Assembly: GCA_949283375.1 (NCBI GenBank)
Contig: CASDSM010000024.1
Location: 1 to 64,000, forward strand
Length of the DNA stretch: 64,000 nucleotides
Direction of reading: 5' to 3'
Source: an uncultured Eubacteriales bacterium
Lineage (GTDB): Bacteria > Bacillota > Clostridia > Oscillospirales > Oscillospiraceae
Shown here: positions 49,820 through 57,980 of the stretch, in pieces
Layout: every line of letters begins with the position of its first letter
Position numbering within the stretch: the first letter of the stretch is position 1
Program-made: the position numbers and the translations under genes
The notes under the pieces: model-generated
What the model saw: the letters and a program-made list of their open reading frames with translations, nothing else
Told to the model about the DNA's origin: nothing
Databases searched by the model: none

Positions 49820-49863
49820 CTGCGCCCCTCCTTCCGCCCGGGCGGGTCCCGGTTTTTTCTTTT

Positions 49864-49892
49864 ATTGTACCACCATTGGCCCTGTTCTTCAA
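49864..49892 (-). promoter_or_regulatory. Promoter of the S24 repressor
   Basis: On the minus strand TTGAAG (49892-49887), a 17-base spacer, then TACAAT (49869-49864), about 45 bases before the start codon. Confidence 0.72.
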
Positions 49893-49895
49893 GAA
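49885..49895. promoter_or_regulatory. Candidate operator at the repressor promoter
   Basis: TTCTTCAAGAA is an 11-base palindrome with one central base and covers the whole -35 box of the repressor promoter. An autoregulatory site for the S24 repressor is plausible but unproven. Confidence 0.4.
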
Positions 49896-50002
49896 ATTCC
49901 GCCCGCTCTGCCGGACCGCGGGCGCCGGAGGGGCGCAAAGGGGGGCGGCCGCACCGAAACATGCATCATTTCGCCAAAACCGTGTTAGATGGCCGGAGGC
50001 CC

Positions 50003-50031
50003 TTGTATTTTTTGGGAAAATCTGCTATATT
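50003..50031 (+). promoter_or_regulatory. Promoter of the cstA operon
   Basis: TTGTAT (50003-50008), a 17-base spacer, then TATATT (50026-50031), about 40 bases before the first gene. Confidence 0.75.
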
Positions 50032-50070
50032 TACAGTTTGCAGAGAGAAGAAGAGAGGATGAAGCAAGTC

Positions 50071-50592
50071 ATGTCCGACTTATCCGGCACACTGGAGCGC
50101 GTGCTCGACGCGTTCGGTGTGTACTACAATGTCAAGCGGGATGATGTGACCGAGCCCTTTGCCGCAGAGGCGGAGTTCAGCCTGCATGACGAGCAGTATT
50201 TTCTGGTCCGGAGCGCCCGGCTGGGCGAGTCCGACTCCAGGGAGTACGTCTACTTCGCCACCGAGGAGCATCTGGACCAGCCGCGCCTGGAGGCGCTGGA
50301 CGCCATTGCCTGGCAGCACGGTCTCTCCAGAGTCACTCCCCACGAGAACCACCGCAATACCGACATTGTCCTGATCATCCTGGCCCGGCATATGGACCAG
50401 GAGGCCGCCTCTCTGATTCCCCGGCTGCGCCGCACCAAGCTCTACCGCTTCGGTCTGCAGGGGTGCAGCCACTACCGGTTGGTTGCCGGTGAGCTCTCCA
50501 CGGGACGCCTGGTCTGTAACCGCCAGGGCCGGGATCTCGGCAAGCTCATTCGCAATATCATTCAATCGAAAGAGAGGAGTAAAGAAGAATGA
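50071..50592 (+). CDS. Unknown protein translationally coupled to CstA
   Basis: The 173-residue cytosolic protein (MSDLSGTLERVLDAFGVYYNVKRDDVTEPFAAEAEFSLHDEQYFLVRSARLG...) has an N-terminal alpha/beta region and a basic C-terminal half (RTKLYRFGLQGCSHYRLVAGELSTGRLVCNRQGRDLGKLIRNII). I recognise no family. Its stop overlaps the cstA start (ATGA at 50589), so the two proteins are made in step. The start is uncertain: ATG 50059 lies too close to GAGAGG, so ATG 50071 is preferred. A regulatory or accessory role for CstA is inferred from the coupling only. Confidence 0.65.
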   Translation: MSDLSGTLERVLDAFGVYYNVKRDDVTEPFAAEAEFSLHDEQYFLVRSARLGESDSREYVYFATEEHLDQPRLEALDAIAWQHGLSRVTPHENHRNTDIVLIILARHMDQEAASLIPRLRRTKLYRFGLQGCSHYRLVAGELSTGRLVCNRQGRDLGKLIRNIIQSKERSKEE

Positions 50593-52301
50593 CAGCGTTA
50601 TTGATCATTCTGGCAGCAATTGTCCTGCTGGTCATCGGCTATATCGGCTACGGTTCCTGGCTGGCCAAGCAGTGGGGCATTGATGTCACGCGGAAAACCC
50701 CTGCCGTCACCATGCGCGACGGCGTAGACTATGTGGCGGCTCCCCCTGCCGTGCTGATGGGACATCATTTCTCATCCATCGCGGGCGCGGGCCCCATCAA
50801 CGGCCCCATTCAGGCCTCTGTCTTCGGATGGGTCCCTGTCTTCCTCTGGTGCATCGTCGGCGGTATTTTCTTCGGAGGATTGCAGGACTTCGGCTCCCTG
50901 TTCGCTTCCATCCGGCATGAGGGCAAGTCGGTGGGCGAGATCATCAAGGACTCCATGGGCAAGCGGGCCCAGAAGCTCTTCATCATCTTCGCCCTGCTGG
51001 TGCTCATCCTCGTCATCGCCTCCTTCGTGAACGTGGTGGCGGGCACCTTCTACACCCCGGAGGATGCGGAGGTCACCCTCGGCATCACCACCAACCCCAC
51101 CGGCAACCAGACCACCGCGATGATCTCCGTCCTGTTCATCGTCCTGGCCGTGATTTACGGCATGATGACCAACATCGGCGGCGTCAAGACCGGTCCCGCC
51201 ACCGCCATCGGCCTGGTGGGCATCGTGGCCATCGTGGCCCTCGGCCTGAACTTCGGCCTCGCGATGGGCCGCATCGGCTGGATCGTCTTCATCGGCGTGT
51301 ACATCACCGTAGCCTCCCTGATCCCGGTGTGGATCATGCTCCAGCCCCGCGACTATCTCTCCAGCTTCCTGCTGTATGCCATGATAATCCTGGCGCTGAT
51401 CGGCATCGTGATCGCCGCCTTCACCGGCAACACCGAGTTCACCATCCCTGCCTTCACCGGCTGGACCACCAGCATCGGCACCCTCTTCCCCACCCTGTTC
51501 ATCACGGTGGCCTGCGGCGCCTGCTCTGGCTTCCACAGCCTGATCGCCACCGGCACTTCCTCCAAGCAGCTCGACAGCGAGAAGAACGCCAAGGCCATCG
51601 GCTACGGCTCCATGCTCATCGAGTCCGCCCTGGGCGTCATCTCCCTGATCGCCGTGGGCATGGTGTATGAGGTCTACACCAGCGGCGGCTTCGGCTCTCC
51701 CTCCGCCGCCTTCGCCGCCGGCATCGCCCTGATGTTCGACCAGGAGGCCACCCCCACCTACAACACCATCTACGCCCTGCTCACCCTGGCGGTCTCCGTC
51801 TTCGCCCTGACCTCCCTGGACACCGGCACCCGCCTGAGCCGCTTCATGTTCAGCGAGCTCTTCCTGAAGGAGGGCGAGCTCACCTATAAGGACGCCACCG
51901 GTATCCGCCGCGTGCTGGCCAACCCCCTCGTGGGCACCGGCCTGATGGTGGTCATCGGCTGCATCCTCGGCGGCCTGAGCCTCAGCCAGATCTGGGGCCT
52001 CTTCGGCGCTGCCAACCAGCTCCTCGCCGGCATCGCCCTGATGGCGGTCGCCGCCTGGCTGGGCAACGCGGGCAAGAACAATAAGATGTTCTACATCCCG
52101 ATGGTCTTCATGCTCCTGGCCACCCTGACCAGCCTGGTGCTCACCATCATCAACAAGGTGGGCCTGATCGGCGCCGGTACCGCCGCCTGGGGCGACTGGT
52201 TCCAGCTCGTCTTCGCCGCGGCGATGGCGGTCCTCGCCATCTTCCTGGTGGTGGAGGGCGTCCAGACCTTCAAGGCGCAGTCCAGGAAGCAGCACGCCTG
52301 A
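50589..52301 (+). CDS. cstA: Carbon starvation protein CstA, pyruvate/peptide transporter
   Basis: The 570-residue membrane protein has about sixteen hydrophobic segments and the CstA N-terminus: YGSWLAKQWGIDVTRKTPAVTMRDGVDYVAAPPAVLMGHHFSSIAGAGPINGPIQASVFGWVPVFLWCIVGGIFFGGLQDFGSL. This block is diagnostic for the family. It also has GACSGFHSLIATGTSSKQLDSEKNAKAIGYGSMLIES. CstA-type proteins take up pyruvate or peptides under carbon limitation. It is the second gene of a two-gene operon closed by a terminator. Confidence 0.93.
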   Translation: MTALLIILAAIVLLVIGYIGYGSWLAKQWGIDVTRKTPAVTMRDGVDYVAAPPAVLMGHHFSSIAGAGPINGPIQASVFGWVPVFLWCIVGGIFFGGLQDFGSLFASIRHEGKSVGEIIKDSMGKRAQKLFIIFALLVLILVIASFVNVVAGTFYTPEDAEVTLGITTNPTGNQTTAMISVLFIVLAVIYGMMTNIGGVKTGPATAIGLVGIVAIVALGLNFGLAMGRIGWIVFIGVYITVASLIPVWIMLQPRDYLSSFLLYAMIILALIGIVIAAFTGNTEFTIPAFTGWTTSIGTLFPTLFITVACGACSGFHSLIATGTSSKQLDSEKNAKAIGYGSMLIESALGVISLIAVGMVYEVYTSGGFGSPSAAFAAGIALMFDQEATPTYNTIYALLTLAVSVFALTSLDTGTRLSRFMFSELFLKEGELTYKDATGIRRVLANPLVGTGLMVVIGCILGGLSLSQIWGLFGAANQLLAGIALMAVAAWLGNAGKNNKMFYIPMVFMLLATLTSLVLTIINKVGLIGAGTAAWGDWFQLVFAAAMAVLAIFLVVEGVQTFKAQSRKQHA

Positions 52302-52326
52302 GACTGACAACCCCATAGCACAACGG

Positions 52327-52375
52327 AGCGCCGCTCTGTCCTTCTCCGGAAGGATGGGGCGGCGTTTTTTGTGAA
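52327..52375 (+). terminator. Terminator after cstA
   Basis: CGCCGCTCTGTCCTTC pairs with GAAGGATGGGGCGGCG around TCCG, with some G-T wobble, followed by TTTTTTG. Confidence 0.85.
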
Positions 52376-52457
52376 AATTCACTTTCATCATACAATCGGG
52401 TGAAAATTTAGCAGGCATTTTACATGGGGCGGATAGCGGACTTTACAAACGGCGGCC

Positions 52458-52488
52458 TATAATCGTATCAGACGCAGCAATCCTGCGT
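52458..52488 (+). promoter_or_regulatory. ECF operon -10 box and leader hairpin
   Basis: TATAAT (52458-52463) lacks a good -35 box at 16-18 bases; a TTTACA only ten bases upstream is too close. The promoter may need an activator. The start of the transcript carries a small hairpin, ACGCAG/CTGCGT (52472-52488). The preceding AT-rich stretch 52376-52440 shows nothing else. Confidence 0.45.
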
Positions 52489-52532
52489 GAGACAACGAAA
52501 AACGGACGAAAAGAGTCAGGAGGCACCCAATC

Positions 52533-53372
52533 ATGACGACAACCCGAAAGCAGTCCGCCACCCAGCCGCAGAAGCTGATGGTCTTTGTGCTGACAATGGC
52601 CCTGTATGGCCTGGCGACCCTGTTCACCGAGCTGATCCCCTCCTTCCAGGTGGGCATTGTGGAGTTCTCGGTGGAGTACTTCCTCTTCATCCCCCTCTCG
52701 CTGGCGATGCTGTTTGACCCGATGTCCGCCGCTCTGGGCGCGGCCACCGGCGAGCTGGTCTTCAGCGAGATCATGCTCGGCCAGTTCGGCGGCCTCGGCG
52801 AGCTGGAGAAGTTCATCACCGTCACGATCGGCGTCTACCTCGCCGGCCGTCTGGTCCGCGACCCGCGCAGCCGCCGGCTGGTGGGCATCGCCGCCTATGC
52901 CGGCGTCGTGATCCAGCAGGCGCTCGGCGCGCTGGTGGACATCCTTAAGGTGCAGTTCGCCGTGGAGGACTTTGAGGCGGTCGCCGGCCTGCCGGAGAGC
53001 GTCTTTGCCACCGAGGGATTTGCCTTCCTCAACGACATCCTCTTCTCCGGCATCCTCTTTGCCCTGCTGCCCACCCTCTATCTGGTCCCGAAGCTGTACG
53101 GCAAGATCGAGCCGCTGCTCGGCATGCAGCCGCGCACGGCGGAGACCTGCCTTGAGCCCATCGGCGCAAAGACGGTTGCCTGCTGTGTGGCCGCCGCCGT
53201 CGCGGCGGTCGCGGCGGAGCTGCTGGCGACCAGCGGCCTCTCCCTGATCGACTGGGAGGCGGAGTGGGCCGAGAGCGGGAGCGCCCTGGCTGCGGGCATG
53301 CTGGCCGCCGCGTCCCTCTCGCTGATCATTGTGCTGGTGATGCGCGCCCGCGCGCAGAAGTCCGCCGCGTAA
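52533..53372 (+). CDS. ECF transporter S-component-like membrane protein
   Basis: The 279-residue protein has about seven hydrophobic segments. Its first part (VFVLTMALYGLATLFTELIPSFQVGIVEFSVEYFLFIPLSLAMLFDPMSAALGAATGELVF) looks like an S-component, which captures substrate within the membrane. It is longer than most S-components (about 180-200 residues), with extra helices at the C-terminus. AGGAGG precedes the ATG at 52533. Being first in an operon with fused ECF ATPases and EcfT, it is the likely specificity subunit; the substrate is unknown and does not match a named S-component that I know. Confidence 0.7.
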   Translation: MTTTRKQSATQPQKLMVFVLTMALYGLATLFTELIPSFQVGIVEFSVEYFLFIPLSLAMLFDPMSAALGAATGELVFSEIMLGQFGGLGELEKFITVTIGVYLAGRLVRDPRSRRLVGIAAYAGVVIQQALGALVDILKVQFAVEDFEAVAGLPESVFATEGFAFLNDILFSGILFALLPTLYLVPKLYGKIEPLLGMQPRTAETCLEPIGAKTVACCVAAAVAAVAAELLATSGLSLIDWEAEWAESGSALAAGMLAAASLSLIIVLVMRARAQKSAA

Positions 53373-53384
53373 GGGAACGGATAC

Positions 53385-55109
53385 ATGGAACGCTCAGCGC
53401 CTGTGATCGAAATCGACCATCTGACCTACGCCTATCCGGGCGCGGCGGAGCCGACGCTGCGGGACGTCTCGCTCACCATCGGGCGGGGGGACTTCCTCGC
53501 CATCGTGGGCAACAACGGCTGCGGCAAGTCCACCCTCTGCAAGGCGCTCAACGGACTCATTCCCCAGTTCATCACGGGCCGGTATGAGGGCCGGGTGACC
53601 GCCTGCGGGCTGGACGCCGCCGCGACCGACGTCGGCGTGATGGCCCGCCATGTGGGCTACGTCTATCAGGACTTTGAGAACCAGATCATCCGCCCCACCG
53701 TTCTGGACGACGCGTCCTACGCCTGCCTGAACTACGCCCTGCCGGACTATCTGGCGCGCGGCCGCGAGGCCCTGCGCCAGTGCGGTCTGGTGGGGAAAGA
53801 GGAGGACTACATCTGGCAGCTCTCCGGCGGGCAGACCCATCTGCTCGCCCTGGCGGGGGTGCTCTCCCTCCAGCCGGAGGTGCTCATTCTGGATGAGCCC
53901 ATCGCCCAGCTCGACCCGATGCACGCAGGGCGCATCTACGATGTCCTGCGCGAGCTCAACGAGGTGTACGGCAAGACCATCATCGTCATCGAGCACCACA
54001 CGGAGTACATCGCCGACTACTGCAAGCACGTCCTCCTCCTGCGCGACGGCCGGGCGGAGTGGATGCTCCCCGCCCGCGAGGCGCTCCGCCGGGTGGAGGA
54101 GCTGCAGGCGTGCAGCATCTTCCCGCCGCAGGTGACCATCGCCGCCCACCGCCTGCGCCAGCGGGGGGAGTGGCCCGCAGACGCCCCTCTGCCGGTCACG
54201 GTGGAGGAGGGCCTGCGCGCCTTCCGACCCCGCCCGGAGGCGCCGGACCGGCCGGTGCGCGCCTATCACTGCGCGCAGGAGACGGCGGCGGCCTTCCGGG
54301 ATGTCTCGGTGGCCTACCGCAGCGTCAAGGGCGCGCCCCACACCGTCTTTGCGCGCCTGAACCTGGAGATCCACCGGGGGGACAAGATCGCCCTCATCGG
54401 CTCCAACGGGGCGGGCAAGTCCACTTTGATGAAGCTGCTCGTCGGCCTGCTCCGCCCATCGTCGGGCGAGGTGACGCTCGGCGGGGAGAGCATCCGCGAC
54501 GTCAGGCCGGAGGCCCTCAGCCGCAGGATCTCCATGGTCTACCAGAATCCGGAGGACATGTTCATCCAGGACTCCATCGGCGCGGATATCTCCTTTGCCA
54601 TGGAGGCGCGCAAATTGGCCGGGAGCGCGGCGCGCACGGACGAGCTGCTCGAGCGCTTCCGCCTGAGTGCCCTGCGCGGCCGGGACGGGCGCCTGCTCTC
54701 CGGCGGCCAGATGCGCCGGGCGAGCCTCGCCATCGGCATCGCCCTGGACCCCGCGATCCTCCTGCTCGACGAGCCGACCGCCAATCTCGACATCGCCACG
54801 CGCAAGGAGATCATGCGCACGCTCGAGGAGATGAAGGAGGTCACCGAGACGGTGATCATCGCCACGCACGACATGCAGCTCGTCTGCGAGTGGGCCGAGC
54901 GGGTGATCGTCCTCTGCGGCGGGCAGGTGGTGGCGGACGGCAGCCGGGACGAGGTCTTCGGCGACCGCGCCGTGCTCGAGCAGGTGGGCATCCGCCCGCC
55001 GGAGATCTTCGCCATGGCCCAGGCGCTCTGCCCGGGGGAGATCTGCTATACGACCGACGATTTTCTCACGCGCTTTACAGGAAGGACGGATACCGATGCG
55101 GATGATTGA
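53385..55109 (+). CDS. ECF transporter fused double ATPase
   Basis: The 574-residue protein contains two ABC ATPase domains. Domain 1 (about 5-235) has Walker A GNNGCGKST, signature LSGGQTHLL and Walker B VLILDEPIAQLDP. Domain 2 (about 300-530) has Walker A GSNGAGKST, signature LSGGQMRRAS and Walker B ILLLDEPTANLD. It is equivalent to EcfA-EcfA' in one chain. The first signature ends QTHLL rather than the usual QxQR, so the two sites may not be equal. It starts 12 bases after the S-like gene and overlaps the EcfT start by 14 bases. Confidence 0.9.
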   Translation: MERSAPVIEIDHLTYAYPGAAEPTLRDVSLTIGRGDFLAIVGNNGCGKSTLCKALNGLIPQFITGRYEGRVTACGLDAAATDVGVMARHVGYVYQDFENQIIRPTVLDDASYACLNYALPDYLARGREALRQCGLVGKEEDYIWQLSGGQTHLLALAGVLSLQPEVLILDEPIAQLDPMHAGRIYDVLRELNEVYGKTIIVIEHHTEYIADYCKHVLLLRDGRAEWMLPAREALRRVEELQACSIFPPQVTIAAHRLRQRGEWPADAPLPVTVEEGLRAFRPRPEAPDRPVRAYHCAQETAAAFRDVSVAYRSVKGAPHTVFARLNLEIHRGDKIALIGSNGAGKSTLMKLLVGLLRPSSGEVTLGGESIRDVRPEALSRRISMVYQNPEDMFIQDSIGADISFAMEARKLAGSAARTDELLERFRLSALRGRDGRLLSGGQMRRASLAIGIALDPAILLLDEPTANLDIATRKEIMRTLEEMKEVTETVIIATHDMQLVCEWAERVIVLCGGQVVADGSRDEVFGDRAVLEQVGIRPPEIFAMAQALCPGEICYTTDDFLTRFTGRTDTDADD

Positions 55110-55929
55110 AAAGCTGTCGGAGAATCTCTTTGACAAGCTCTCCATAGATTTCCTGCGCAATCAGGTGCTCAAGAACGCCTATGGCAACGACGACACCGTG
55201 ATCGCCGCGATGGACCCGCGGCTCCTGCTGGTGTGGTATCTCTTCTTCGGGCTGGTCCCCTGGTTCGTGAACGATGTGCCCTTCCTGCTCGGCTGCTTCC
55301 TGCTGGTGGTGGTGACCACCGCGCTGGCGCGGGTGGCGGGACTGGTGCTCTTCCTCTTTGGGGTGGGGGTGTTCGCCCAGACGGGCTACCTCCTCCTTGT
55401 CACCCTCCTCTTCGGCGGGGACGCCTCCGCGATCCTGCCCCTGCTGGTGCTCACACTCAAGGTGGCCACCGTCTCCCTGGCCTCCGTCACCATCTTCTCC
55501 GGCCTCGACCCGGACAGGCTGGCCAACGGCCTGATGTGGTACGGCTGCCCGGAGCGGCTGTCCTTCTCCATCTCCTACGCCTACCGGATGCTGCCCATGC
55601 TGATGGAGGAGTTCCAGAACGTGCTGCTGTCCTACCGCCTGCGCGGAAACGCCCCGGCGCATGACACCCTTTGGGGCAAGGTGCGCTACCTGATCTACCA
55701 GATCAGGGTGATCATGCACGCCTTCTATCCCCTGATGCTCAACACCGCCAAGCGCTCGCGCACCACGGTGGAGGTGCTGGAGATCAAGGGCTACCGCTAT
55801 GCCGCGGTCAACCCCGAAGTGAAGAAGATCAAGCTCGCCTCCCTGAAGGTGGGCAACAACGACCTCCTCTTCCTCTCCCTCTCCTTCCTGTGGGTGGCCC
55901 TCACCGTGTTCATCTCCACCCTCCTCTGA
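55096..55929 (+). CDS. ECF transporter transmembrane subunit EcfT
   Basis: The 277-residue protein has five or six membrane helices and the EcfT pattern, including MDPRLLLVWYLFFGLVPWFV, FSGLDPDRLANGLMWYGCPERLSFSISYAYRMLPMLMEEFQNVLLSYRLRG and a second cytosolic coupling helix (AKRSRTTVEVLEIKGYR). These couple the ATPases to the S-component. The start at 55096 lies inside the ATPase gene after GGAAGG. It probably forms a dedicated complex with the two upstream products. Confidence 0.87.
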   Translation: MRMIEKLSENLFDKLSIDFLRNQVLKNAYGNDDTVIAAMDPRLLLVWYLFFGLVPWFVNDVPFLLGCFLLVVVTTALARVAGLVLFLFGVGVFAQTGYLLLVTLLFGGDASAILPLLVLTLKVATVSLASVTIFSGLDPDRLANGLMWYGCPERLSFSISYAYRMLPMLMEEFQNVLLSYRLRGNAPAHDTLWGKVRYLIYQIRVIMHAFYPLMLNTAKRSRTTVEVLEIKGYRYAAVNPEVKKIKLASLKVGNNDLLFLSLSFLWVALTVFISTLL

Positions 55930-55946
55930 GTGAAAGGACAAGAAAG

Positions 55947-56783
55947 ATGTATCTCGACTTCCACACCCATGGAAAACTGGCGAAATACCTCCCGTTTTCC
56001 ACCGAATACACCGACTGGCTCCTCGGCGAGGCGAAGCGCGCCGGGCTGGACGCCATCTGCCTGACGGAGCACTTCAACACCCAGCAGTTTGACACCCTCT
56101 ACAGCTATATCGCCTCGCGCGGCACACCGGAGGGGGACAGCTTTGTGATCGACGGCCTGCGCGTCTTCCCCGGCATGGAGACGGACATCGCCGAGGGAGG
56201 CCACGTCCTCTGCCTCGGGCCGATGGACGCCATCCGCGCGCTCAACCGGCGGCTGGAGCCGCACAAGGGGAAGGGGAGGCGGCTCCCCTTCGCGCAGCTG
56301 GCGGACCTCTTTGCGGAGTACCATCTGCTTGTGGGGGCGGGTCACCCCTTCCGCGCGGGAGGCCATATCCCGGAGCTCCCGGAGGAGCAGCTCGCGCGCC
56401 TGGACTTTCTCGACCTCAACGGCAAGGACGTGGCGGAGGACCGCGCGCGCACGGAGGAACTGACCTGCGCCCTCGCCCGGCGGCTGGGCCTGCCGGTCGT
56501 CGCCGGGAGCGACACCCATCAGGCGGTGCAGTACGGCTGCATCCGCACCCGCTTTGAGCGGGACGACATCACCACCGTCGCCGCCCTCGCCGGGGAGATC
56601 CGCGCCGGGCGGTATGAGATCGTGGTCCACCCCGAGGCCGCCTTCCGGGTGAGGACGGCGGTCCTGCTCAAGCGCGCGCTGAAAGAGATCCACGCCCTCG
56701 GCGGGGACTATGTCTCCGTCCTGCTGGGCGGCGGCGGGGAGACCGAGGCCGTGCAGGCCGCCAAGCGGCGGCTGGCGGGGTAG
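55947..56783 (+). CDS. PHP-domain metal-dependent phosphoesterase-like protein
   Basis: The 278-residue protein has PHP motifs: MYLDFHTHGKLAKYLPFS with HTH metal ligands, GLDAICLTEHFNTQQF, a FPGMETDIAEGGHVLCLG motif with Glu and His, VGAGHPFRAGG and VAGSDTHQAVQYG. Such enzymes hydrolyse phosphate esters such as histidinol phosphate or nucleotide phosphates. The start at 55947 follows AAAGGA, 17 bases after EcfT. Its place in an ECF importer operon suggests that it acts on the imported compound or a phosphorylated form of it, by inference. Confidence 0.8.
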   Translation: MYLDFHTHGKLAKYLPFSTEYTDWLLGEAKRAGLDAICLTEHFNTQQFDTLYSYIASRGTPEGDSFVIDGLRVFPGMETDIAEGGHVLCLGPMDAIRALNRRLEPHKGKGRRLPFAQLADLFAEYHLLVGAGHPFRAGGHIPELPEEQLARLDFLDLNGKDVAEDRARTEELTCALARRLGLPVVAGSDTHQAVQYGCIRTRFERDDITTVAALAGEIRAGRYEIVVHPEAAFRVRTAVLLKRALKEIHALGGDYVSVLLGGGGETEAVQAAKRRLAG

Positions 56784-56811
56784 GGGAGCGGTGTGCCCCG
56801 CTTTTCCCCGG

Positions 56812-57621
56812 ATGCCGGAGAAGCTGACGGCCAACGAGAGGACCATCCTGGCGTATATCGCCGCCCATCCGAATGACTTCCTCTTTCTCACCATCGGCCA
56901 GCTCGCCGCCCGGCTGGAGATGTCGGAGGCGACGGTCTCCCGCTTTGCCCGGCACATGGGCTGCGCCGACTTCCGGCATCTGAAGCAGGTGATCCTGGAC
57001 CAGACCGGGCGGGAGGGCCCGGCGCGCAAGCTGGCCCATACCCTCTCTGCGGGCGAGGGGGCGCTGCTCGAGCGCTGGCTGGAGCGTCAGCGGCTCTGCC
57101 TGGAGCAGACGGAGGAGCTGCTGGAGCGCGAGGCGTTTGACCGCGCGGTGCGCGCGGTCTGCGCAGCGCGCCGGGTCTTCGTCTATGGCAAGAACGCCTC
57201 GCGCGCGATGGCCCAGCTGCTCGCCTACCGCCTGCGGCGCATCGGCGTGGATGTGCGGGAGATTCCCTCCGGCGGGACGGAGCTGCTGGAGCATCTCGCC
57301 GCCGCAGGCCGGGAGGACTTGGTCATTCTCTTCGGCTTTTCCAAGGTCTCGGCAGAGGGGCGTGTCATTTTGGACTACGGCCGCAGCGTGGGCTACCGCG
57401 TGCTCCTCTTCACCGGACAGCTCTACCGTGACCGGGCGCAGGAGGCGGACGTCTGCCTCTATGTCTGCCGCGGGGAGGAGGGGGAGTTTCACTCCATGTG
57501 CGCCGCCGCCGCGGTGGTGGACGCGCTCACCCTCGCCGTCTCCGCCGCGCGTGGGCCGGAGGCGGCGGCCTCGCTGGACGCCGTCCGCGTGCTCAAAAAG
57601 ACATACGGCCCACGCCTTTGA
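56812..57621 (+). CDS. RpiR/MurR-family transcriptional regulator
   Basis: The 269-residue regulator has an N-terminal HTH_6 (LTANERTILAYIAAHPNDFLFLTIGQLAARLEMSEATVSRFARHMGCADFRHLKQVI) and a C-terminal SIS sugar-phosphate-binding domain (RRVFVYGKNASRAMAQLLAYRLRRIGVDVREI, then REDLVILFGFSKVSAEGRVILDYGRS). The start is uncertain: GTG 56791 is in frame but too near GGGGAG, so ATG 56812 is given. It follows the PHP gene by 28 bases. The SIS domain suggests that the imported or processed ligand is sugar-like, which would tell something about the ECF substrate. Confidence 0.85.
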   Translation: MPEKLTANERTILAYIAAHPNDFLFLTIGQLAARLEMSEATVSRFARHMGCADFRHLKQVILDQTGREGPARKLAHTLSAGEGALLERWLERQRLCLEQTEELLEREAFDRAVRAVCAARRVFVYGKNASRAMAQLLAYRLRRIGVDVREIPSGGTELLEHLAAAGREDLVILFGFSKVSAEGRVILDYGRSVGYRVLLFTGQLYRDRAQEADVCLYVCRGEEGEFHSMCAAAAVVDALTLAVSAARGPEAAASLDAVRVLKKTYGPRL

Positions 57622-57660
57622 ACAGAGAAACGGAGACTGTCGAACAATTACGCTGAAACA

Positions 57661-57945
57661 GCCGCAGCCGTCCTGAGACAGGACGGCTGCGGCCCAGAGT
57701 GTCAAAAAAGGTCTCACCGAGTTTGGCCCGTAGGGCCAAATAAAGTGCGATTTATTTTTGGCGCGGGCATGTACCGGGCCAAAAATACTGATAGTCCGAC
57801 GAGCGTGCGGATTTTTGGGACAAAAATCCGTGCGCGTGGGAGGACTGCAAACTCCAAGCAAATGCTTGCATTTGCTTGGAAGGCTGTCAAAAACACTTTT
57901 TTGACAGCCGCAGCCGCAGCCGTCCTTGAATGGGACGGCTGCGGC
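57661..57945. mobile_element. MITE-like nested palindromic element
   Basis: This 285-base non-coding gap holds seven hairpins in a row. An inner part (57700-57906) is bounded by perfect 11-bp inverted repeats, TGTCAAAAAAG and CTTTTTTGACA. Outside these, GGACGGCTGCGGC (57681-57693) is the inverted copy of GCCGCAGCCGTCC (57913-57925), and each arm also folds back on its own neighbour (57661-57693 with a 14-bp stem; 57913-57945 with a 13-bp stem). Inside are the stems at 57722-57740, 57753-57787, 57808-57830 and 57853-57880. There is no coding frame. It looks like a miniature inverted-repeat element; no duplicated target site is clear. The end hairpins may also terminate transcription. Confidence 0.6.
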
Positions 57946-57980
57946 CGTTTTGCTTGCCCTGACTGGTCAGAACAGAGTGC

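Noticed and set aside
52441..52463. TTTACA-TATAAT as a standard ECF operon promoter
   Set aside because: Only ten bases separate the two boxes, so only the -10 box was kept.
57661..57945. CRISPR-like array
   Set aside because: The repeats are palindromic, of different sequence and spacing, and there are no regular spacers or cas genes.
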